Source: a virus. From it: 23,178 bases of DNA. Positions 7,826 to 13,374 of the stretch are shown here, one piece after another (the first letter of the stretch is position 1; each line of letters begins with the position of its first letter). The notes beneath the pieces are model-generated. The model saw nothing but the letters and a program-made list of their open reading frames with translations, was not told the origin of the DNA and searched no databases. The stretch covers positions 1 to 23,178 of the IMG/VR virus record IMGVR_UViG_3300025141_000795; one strand, 5' to 3'. The translations under genes were made by a program, and so were the position numbers.

Positions 7826-8731
7826 CTAGTCGCCTCCTCCGATCGTGCTTTCTTCGGCTGCGGCCTCAGTGGCGGAAACCTCGTCTGGCTGCACCGTTGT
7901 TTGCCACTGGGCGCCCCACGCTCCCATGGCGCCGAGTCCTGGCTCAATTTGAGGCGACGTCTGCGGGCCGGACCGATGGGGGAAGTTTTGGAGGACGTCC
8001 GCCTGTTCTTCGCTTCCGCCAAATACATAGTTCCCCTTCGAGTCTTTACTCCACCCCACCAAGTGGGTATGCAATACGGTGAACTCTAATTGTACACTAT
8101 AATGCTGATAATTATAAGTATTTCGGCCGCCAGTGGGCCCAAAAAACTGGCCGCTCTCGATAGTTGGAGAGTAACTAAACCCATTAAGAAACCCTGTTAG
8201 GCCCCCCAGTTCTTGAGCATTCTCCATCAAATTAACCCACCCCATCTTTAACAAAGGAGGAGAAGTCATCACCCTTTGGTTCAGAGCTAGATTTTTTTTG
8301 TTCTTGCCTTTGCCAACGGTTTCGGGTGAATATACCGGATAGAGAAACTGGGCTAGTTTATTAAGCTTTTCTTGGTTTGCGGCAGCTTCAAGAACATCAA
8401 CAGCGAGGACGTCAAACTGAATACTAATTTTTCTACCGGTTCTTTGAAATGTGTAAAGATCGTCCATACGTCCGTAGACAGGAGTACCGGTCCATGTGGA
8501 TTGGAATTGGTCGGAAAATTGACTTACCCACGCATCTAAACCAATCGACCGGTTGGTTGGAAGGTGAGTAATATTAATCCGAAGGGTGGGATCTTTAATT
8601 CTAGCTGCGCCCTTCGGGGGTTGCCTGAATACGCCCCCATGGCCGAGCGGGGCAGTGCGCGCATAACGCATCGCATCTTCTTCACTAATATGGGGTAATT
8701 CTATACCGTCGATCTTGATGTTATTTGCCAT
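7826..8731 (-). CDS. Baseplate tail-tube/initiator protein (gpU- or gp48/54-like)
   Basis: A 301-aa protein. Residues 86-108 (YGRMDDLYTFQRTGRKISIQFDV) followed by EKLNKLAQFLYPVY at 121-134 give the pattern of a tube-like beta domain: a short YGR strand, an aromatic/Thr-rich turn, a long strand, then a helix that counts off a Leu-Tyr-Pro end. Similar patterns occur in gpU-type proteins and in the baseplate tube cap/initiator proteins of T4-like phages (gp48/gp54). It sits directly after the tape measure and before the LysM and hub genes, where such proteins are found. The ATG has AAGGAG seven bases upstream. The C-terminal 60 residues are Gly/Ser/Glu-rich and probably flexible. The exact T4 equivalent is uncertain. 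Confidence 0.6.
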   Translation of the reverse strand: MANNIKIDGIELPHISEEDAMRYARTAPLGHGGVFRQPPKGAARIKDPTLRINITHLPTNRSIGLDAWVSQFSDQFQSTWTGTPVYGRMDDLYTFQRTGRKISIQFDVLAVDVLEAAANQEKLNKLAQFLYPVYSPETVGKGKNKKNLALNQRVMTSPPLLKMGWVNLMENAQELGGLTGFLNGFSYSPTIESGQFFGPTGGRNTYNYQHYSVQLEFTVLHTHLVGWSKDSKGNYVFGGSEEQADVLQNFPHRSGPQTSPQIEPGLGAMGAWGAQWQTTVQPDEVSATEAAAEESTIGGGD

Positions 8732-8743
8732 CTTCTTTCTCCT

Positions 8744-11284
8744 TTATCTCGGCGCTGCGGAGGACCAGGGAAGCAGTGATGCTCGACCCGCCGGGGAGTC
8801 CAGTGCTTTGACAATCGTAGCGTCGACTTCTTCTTGACCTATATAGACCGTAACATTAATTCCGCCTGCCCCATCTCCAGTACCACCGCCGAGGGCTTGC
8901 ACGATGGGATTGGTTATGGTCTCTTTAAGCAGCGGCCCGAAGAGGCTCTTGAGGGCCATATTCTTTACCATGTCCAGAATACCAAACCCCTGTGCAGCTT
9001 TCTTTCCGAGGAAAGTGGAGCCCATTGCGCCGGCTGCGCCCGACGCCATATTCATTGGCATGGCAGTGCCCATTAGCTGGGTGAGGGCGGCGGAGAGTCC
9101 TCCGCCGGGTCGTCCTGCAAGGACCGTATCATTGTCGTCAATCCTGGTGACCTGGCCAGACCTGAGAATTGCACCGTCGGTGATCTTCTTCGGCGACGGT
9201 AGCCCTTTCGCTGCAGCGGCCTGATCCTGTGCAGCTTTCCTCTCTGCATTGGTGCCCCATCCGAAGAGCTTACCCAGGCCGCCGAACGATATATTGTTGG
9301 CAAACTCTACAGCCGAGTTTTTAAGAGCATCCATAGCACTCTGGCCTTGGGTAAGTCGATGAATGAATGACCCCAGGAGGCTGACGATCCACCCGATTGG
9401 GCCGCTGAAAGCAAGAACCTTTTTCCCCATGTCCACGAGGACCTCTGTCCAAGACATGCCCGCTTCCCTCAAGTTCATAATATGTTTGACGAGGAGCGCG
9501 ATGCCGGCGAGTGCGGCCGTAATAAGAACATAGGGGCTCAAATTCCAGGCAACGGTGAGGGCAGTTTGGGCGGCAGTGAAGAGCCATGTCTGTGCTGTCC
9601 ACAGCGCCTGCGCGATGCGGACAGCACCAGCGACGACCTTGAACTTCTGCATAAGGCTAATGAAAGATCCAAGCCAACTGAGCACCTTTATCGCAACTAA
9701 GGCTATCATGACATTCTTGAGTATAAGGGTTACGTCGTGCCCTTCCTTGAACTTAATGATCCATTCCGCCAAGGTCCTTATTCCGACCATAATGCCATCA
9801 GTTAAGCCCTTATTCTCTTGTATCAAAGATTGGAGCGCGAGGGTGAGGCCTTCCATAGCAGACTTGGCTTCTGCGGCGCGCTTGGCGGCCTTTTCCTGGA
9901 CCTTGATTTGTTCTTCCTCTTCCGAGGTGAGACCCATCATCGCTTTGCGCAAGGTATCCACATCTGTGCCCATGGCGGCGGCAAATGCTTTTTGCTCGTA
10001 CTTGCTTAAATCAGAGAACATAGTCCCAGACATGTCCATAGCTTCTTTCATCATCTCCATTCTCTCGTCTTCGGAAGCGTTGAGCATGTCAATAGAGTTA
10101 AGATACGGGCCACCCAATAGGGCGTTTAACTTGCCCACTGCTTTGCCCGCACCCTCAAAAGTATCGAACTGCTCGGTGAGTCCCAAGATCTCGTCAATTG
10201 AAAGCCCTGTGTCCTTGGACTGCATTTCGAGCTTACGGAATACATTAATCATGTCTGTTCCGTAGAATGAAAGCTTTTTGCTTGCGGACGCAAAGTCAGC
10301 AAACACGTCGCTGATGTTTTTGCCCAAGCTGACAGCAGTATCATCAAGCTGCTTAACCAAGTCCATCGATCCCTGAGCATCATAGCCCAAAGACTGCACG
10401 GCATGATCCATAATACCAGTGGTCACATCCATGCTGACGCCAAGCTGGTCATAGACCGCAACAGTACCGGCCACTTTTGTCTGCATACCATCGCTCATGC
10501 GAGTGAAAGAACTCATTCCTCCATAGAGCGACTCCAGAGATTTGCTAGCTTCGTCAAACCCTACTCCCGTTTGCTTCAGATTATTACGAACCGCAGATAA
10601 ATTATTATTAAACTCTTTGCCCGCACCAGTATTCTGGCGAAACTTAGATTGTGCTTCGTCGGCAGCGAAAGCTACCTGCATAAACATATCAAAGAGTTTG
10701 AGCAAACCACCTGTGACCATTTTGTTGATGCTCTTCAGACTAAACATTTCTTTACTGAAGGCTTTAAAGTCGCCAGCAGCGCCGCCGGCGACTTCTACGA
10801 TTTTACTGAGGCCACTACTAAGGCCGAAGATGCTATCCTTAAGTACTATGGCTGCTTGGATACCTTTCGCTTGTTCCTCGTTGAGTTTCTTCTGGGCTTT
10901 TGTTAGCCTCTTAAGCTTCTTTTCTGCCTTGTCGGTCGTGTCGGTCAGCTTCTTGAGCTGCTCAACTTGTTCTCTGGTCAGCTCTACGCCGGGCTCGAAG
11001 GTTTTCTTGAGGTCGATCTCTGCCTGGGCGGCGCGGTCGTATTCTATTTGAGCTAACTTCTGGTTTATCTCAATTAGGTCTTTTTCGCTAGTAGCAAGTT
11101 CTTTCTCTACCATCAGCAACTTTTGCCGGTCTTCGGCGGACATGAAACCAGAGCCTCCGCCTAGGCGCCCCCCGCCGAGGTCGGATTCCGAGCCTTCAGG
11201 CCTGTTCGCTTTTTTTAATTCCGCGAGGATTGCATTCAGAACAGTTGCGTCTGATGCGGTATCTGTGCCGTCTCCGTTAGCCAT
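8744..11284 (-). CDS. Tail tape measure protein
   Basis: An 846-aa protein with typical tape-measure features. These are long Lys/Glu/Leu/Ala helices predicted to coil (about residues 50-150: EKELATSEKDLIEINQKL, then EQVEQLKKL), a Gly/Ala-rich stretch, then at least three hydrophobic segments (about 520-555, 575-610 and 625-650), and a Gly-rich C-terminus. Tape-measure proteins set tail length and enter or help penetrate the host membrane at infection. With the usual 0.15 nm per residue the tail tube would be near 127 nm (inference). It follows the 106-aa gene by 10 nt with a weak Shine-Dalgarno (AGGT) and precedes the gpU-like gene by 12 nt. I see no lysozyme or peptidase motif. Confidence 0.9.
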   Translation of the reverse strand: MANGDGTDTASDATVLNAILAELKKANRPEGSESDLGGGRLGGGSGFMSAEDRQKLLMVEKELATSEKDLIEINQKLAQIEYDRAAQAEIDLKKTFEPGVELTREQVEQLKKLTDTTDKAEKKLKRLTKAQKKLNEEQAKGIQAAIVLKDSIFGLSSGLSKIVEVAGGAAGDFKAFSKEMFSLKSINKMVTGGLLKLFDMFMQVAFAADEAQSKFRQNTGAGKEFNNNLSAVRNNLKQTGVGFDEASKSLESLYGGMSSFTRMSDGMQTKVAGTVAVYDQLGVSMDVTTGIMDHAVQSLGYDAQGSMDLVKQLDDTAVSLGKNISDVFADFASASKKLSFYGTDMINVFRKLEMQSKDTGLSIDEILGLTEQFDTFEGAGKAVGKLNALLGGPYLNSIDMLNASEDERMEMMKEAMDMSGTMFSDLSKYEQKAFAAAMGTDVDTLRKAMMGLTSEEEEQIKVQEKAAKRAAEAKSAMEGLTLALQSLIQENKGLTDGIMVGIRTLAEWIIKFKEGHDVTLILKNVMIALVAIKVLSWLGSFISLMQKFKVVAGAVRIAQALWTAQTWLFTAAQTALTVAWNLSPYVLITAALAGIALLVKHIMNLREAGMSWTEVLVDMGKKVLAFSGPIGWIVSLLGSFIHRLTQGQSAMDALKNSAVEFANNISFGGLGKLFGWGTNAERKAAQDQAAAAKGLPSPKKITDGAILRSGQVTRIDDNDTVLAGRPGGGLSAALTQLMGTAMPMNMASGAAGAMGSTFLGKKAAQGFGILDMVKNMALKSLFGPLLKETITNPIVQALGGGTGDGAGGINVTVYIGQEEVDATIVKALDSPAGRASLLPWSSAAPR

Positions 11285-11294
11285 CGAAAACTAC

Positions 11295-11615
11295 CTAGTT
11301 CTTAAACGGCCATTTCAGGCCGGTTTCGTTTTCAAACTTGCCGACGGCGCCGTCGAGGCGGTGGCGATAATTTAATGTTTTGGGGTCACTCAAGCCATGT
11401 TTAATATAACTGTCCATGTAGCGTCGCTCCCGCTTAAGGGCATCAAAAAAGCTTTCAATTTGAGCATCTGTACCGCGGAGAGCCATGGGAACTTCAACCC
11501 CTGCGTGCATCAGGCTGAGGAGCAGTTGGTTAACCTGCTTGGAGAATGCTGTATAAAACTGCCCCTCTTTCAAAAGAGGGTCGTTGAGGTCAATAATAAT
11601 TTTTTCTTTAGACAT
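11295..11615 (-). CDS. Unrecognised 106-aa protein between tail chaperone and tape measure
   Basis: I do not recognise the family. The protein is soluble and mostly helical by composition, with a Leu-rich stretch (VNQLLLSLMHAGVEVP, residues 28-43) and a charged helix (FFDALKRERRYMDSYIKH). The ATG at 11615 is preceded by GGAG ten bases upstream and by a leader carrying the CTATTTA motif, so it opens a new transcription or translation block together with the tape measure. Its position suggests a role in tape-measure packing, tail assembly or the baseplate, but nothing in the sequence proves this. Confidence 0.7.
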   Translation of the reverse strand: MSKEKIIIDLNDPLLKEGQFYTAFSKQVNQLLLSLMHAGVEVPMALRGTDAQIESFFDALKRERRYMDSYIKHGLSDPKTLNYRHRLDGAVGKFENETGLKWPFKN

Positions 11616-11633
11616 GGTCGCGGATCTCCAAAA

Positions 11634-11640
11634 TAAATAG
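11634..11640 (-). promoter_or_regulatory. CTATTTA leader motif before the 106-aa gene
   Basis: Sense strand reads AAACTATTTATTTTGGAG; the C lies 25 nt before the ATG. It is one of five identical heptamers, each in a leader gap of this region. It follows directly on a probable terminator hairpin. Function (late promoter or RNA element) is inferred. Confidence 0.5.
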
Positions 11641-11646
11641 TTTCAC

Positions 11647-11675
11647 AAACAAAAATCCGCTCCTTTTAAGAACGG
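11647..11675 (-). terminator. Possible intrinsic terminator after the tail-chaperone frames
   Basis: On the sense strand an 8-bp stem with two G-U pairs (CCGTTCTT against AAGGAGCGG without the first base of the loop side) is followed by ATTTTTGTTT. The hairpin covers the stop codon of the downstream chaperone frame. It is modest in strength, so attenuation rather than full termination is likely. Confidence 0.4.
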
Positions 11676-11872
11676 CTGCTTGAGGAAGACTCTTCCATGG
11701 CTTTATTTTGCTTCTCGAACTCTTCAATCAACCGCGTAAGAAACCACCTGCGTAGCTGAACAGGAAGGTTATAGGCCTCAAAGAAAGACCACCCTCCGTA
11801 ATGCTTAAGAGCAAAAAACTCTTCGTATACTACTGCTTGGTACTCACTTGTTAGGCCAAAAAAACGCCGCAG
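11666..11872 (-). CDS. Startless overlapping frame, probable frameshift extension of the tail assembly chaperone (gpT-like)
   Basis: This frame is open from just after a TAA at 11873-11875 to a TAA at 11666-11668 but has no ATG, GTG or TTG before its last third. It nevertheless encodes a protein-like sequence: EYQAVVYEEFFALKHY, GGWSFFEAYNLP, then a charged helix (RRWFLTRLIEEFEKQ) and a Ser-rich end. Small proteins with this aromatic helix, a central LP or MP, then an Arg/Lys/Glu helix are found as downstream frames of phage tail assembly chaperones. It overlaps the end of the 289-aa gene, and a run of seven T residues lies in the overlap. A +1 (or -2) shift there would add 63 (or 64) residues to residue 285 of the upstream protein. 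Independent initiation at a CTG is the alternative. Confidence 0.65.
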   Translation of the reverse strand: MRRFFGLTSEYQAVVYEEFFALKHYGGWSFFEAYNLPVQLRRWFLTRLIEEFEKQNKAMEESSSSSRS

Positions 11873-12713
11873 TTAGCGGCATACCCACCTTCCCGAGATG
11901 GCCGCACTCCTCACACTCGAACTCAAACGTAAGATCAAGATCCGGGGTAAGATCGTCGTAAATGTTGCGCAGCTTTCGCGACATCATGGCGGGAATTTCA
12001 TTAGCAAACTTCTTAATAAGATTGCGGTCTGTAATATCGTTAACGCTAACGATAATCGCCTCAAGTTGGTCAGTAATCATCGCATCGGGGAGCTTACGCT
12101 TCTTGCGTGTCTCTCGGCGACCGGCAACGAGTTTTTCGTCTGAGCCCTTAAGAAGTTTAACTTCTACTCTTAGATTAAACTCTTCAAAAGAAATAATATA
12201 ATTTCCATTGTCGCCTTCTGTAACATTATCCGGCAGGTCGACGGATTCTTTGGTAGTCAGCTCATCAAGATTGAGGCTCTCGTCCGTAGTGGCGCTGCAG
12301 CCCGGGCATGTAAGTTGCGTTTCATAAAACGGGCCATAGCCTGTCTTGCGTGCTGCGATCAATAATGCGTTCTTGTCGCCAATAAGCAGATCATTAACTT
12401 TAATTTCTTTATTAACGATGACTGACTGTAATAGCCTGTCAAGTGCGAGGCCTTTTTTAAGGAGTGCCTCCGAGGTAAGGATATCTTCCTCTTTGGCGGT
12501 CATGTGTCGGATCTCGATTGTGTCAACACCGCAGAGAGGATGAGTCTCTGCGTAGTGTTCTCCGCCGCTGGGGAGTTCTACAAATTCTGTGGGGGTGACA
12601 AAGGAAAAGATGCTATCTTCACTGCTTCCTTTTGTCATTAACGGAGCTGGGGGGTTTTCATCACTCGGCGGCTCATGCGTGAGCCCGGAGCGATTAGAGT
12701 TTTTTCTTGCCAT
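11844..12713 (-). CDS. Tail assembly / baseplate hub assembly protein, gp26-like (PF12322 type), with two CxxC pairs
   Basis: A 289-aa protein. Residues 67-100 (EIRHMTAKEEDILTSEALL, then KGLALDRLLQSVIV) are the signature of the T4 baseplate protein family that includes gp26. Two Cys pairs, C136/C139 (CPGC) and C267/C270 (CEEC), could bind one zinc ion. The first 35 residues are Pro/Ser/Asn-rich and probably disordered. The gene lies between tail tube and tape measure, exactly where tail assembly chaperones lie in other phages, and ends in an overlap with a startless open frame through a T7 run. I therefore infer it is the short form of a gpG/gpGT-like chaperone pair, needed for assembly but perhaps absent from the virion. 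The ATG has a GAAGG site seven bases upstream. Confidence 0.75.
   Translation of the reverse strand: MARKNSNRSGLTHEPPSDENPPAPLMTKGSSEDSIFSFVTPTEFVELPSGGEHYAETHPLCGVDTIEIRHMTAKEEDILTSEALLKKGLALDRLLQSVIVNKEIKVNDLLIGDKNALLIAARKTGYGPFYETQLTCPGCSATTDESLNLDELTTKESVDLPDNVTEGDNGNYIISFEEFNLRVEVKLLKGSDEKLVAGRRETRKKRKLPDAMITDQLEAIIVSVNDITDRNLIKKFANEIPAMMSRKLRNIYDDLTPDLDLTFEFECEECGHLGKVGMPLTAAFFWPNK
11858..11864 (-). other. Candidate programmed frameshift site (T7 run)
   Basis: The sense strand reads GCG TTT TTT TGG in the 289-aa frame. A Phe tRNA on TTT can re-pair after a +1 or -2 move because all bases are T; both lead into the open downstream frame, while -1 meets a TAA two codons later. The 0-frame stop (TGA) is only five codons past the run, as in known gpG/gpGT-type sites. 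Confidence 0.6.
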
Positions 12714-12751
12714 TCGGCACCTTCTTTCTTATAAGTAAGCCCTGGACTTGG

Positions 12752-13309
12752 TTAATCAGTGACAACCGTGAAGGACTCATACGTAGCCCAATCATACTTG
12801 AAAGTTAGATCAATGTTAAGTATTTCATCACCAGAATAGTCTAAATCGCCAAATTTAGCATCAAGAATAAAGGCATTTTGGAGTTTCCATGTGCCGGCGA
12901 TGGCGCCAGTACCCGTTAGCTCGTCTACCTCTACCTGGCCTAACGCAGCCAGTGCGCCCGCCTTATTAACCGTACCAACGTTTCCTTCGACTAAGGCCTC
13001 TTGCTGATCGTTGGGCTTCAAGTAGCCGGACTTGATCAGGGCATCATAAATAACCTTATTTCCGTCAGGGGTTAAAGAGTTAACGATGCTAGCAGCACAG
13101 TCATTCCATAAAACGCTACCGGGGTAGTAGTAAGTGTTGCCGAGAAACTTGTGCTCTGTGCTCGAAACCGTAAAAGAAGGCTTCGTAAAAGTCTTGGCCA
13201 AGTATTCCTGGTAAGTGTGTTCTTGGTCCTTTGAGATCAAGTTAGGTAACCTCAAGATAAATCTATGTTGTCTTTTCGGTTCGGATAAAGGGCTTGTCCA
13301 AAATGGCAT
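12752..13309 (-). CDS. Tail tube protein (gp19-like)
   Basis: A 185-aa protein, close to T4 gp19 (163 aa), directly behind the sheath gene, the conserved place for the tube. It shows beta-rich spacing, the opening FWTSPLSEPKRQHRFILRL, FTVSSTEHKFLGNTYYYPG (about 48-66), and a final TFKYDWATYE that resembles the last strand of gp19-type tubes. Hexamers stack to make the inner DNA channel. The ATG is preceded by GGGAG ten bases upstream, in a leader with the CTATTTA motif. The separate leader may allow the high expression a tube needs. Confidence 0.88.
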   Translation of the reverse strand: MPFWTSPLSEPKRQHRFILRLPNLISKDQEHTYQEYLAKTFTKPSFTVSSTEHKFLGNTYYYPGSVLWNDCAASIVNSLTPDGNKVIYDALIKSGYLKPNDQQEALVEGNVGTVNKAGALAALGQVEVDELTGTGAIAGTWKLQNAFILDAKFGDLDYSGDEILNIDLTFKYDWATYESFTVVTD

Positions 13310-13337
13310 TAGTTTAGTTCTCCCACAGTTCTAAAAT

Positions 13338-13344
13338 TAAATAG
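13338..13344 (-). promoter_or_regulatory. CTATTTA leader motif before the tail tube gene
   Basis: Sense strand AACTATTTAATTTTAGAAC; 35 nt before the ATG, in the 65-nt gap after the sheath stop. Same heptamer and similar T-rich, RGA-ending extension as the other four copies. Confidence 0.5.
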
Positions 13345-13374
13345 TTGGCCTGAGCAAAAAAACCTTTCTGATTA

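Noticed and set aside
9555-10265. 236-aa plus-strand open frame opposite the tape measure
   Set aside because: It is antisense to a clear coding region, has Ser/Leu-rich shadow composition and no leader or ribosome site. Other plus-strand frames were dropped for the same reasons.
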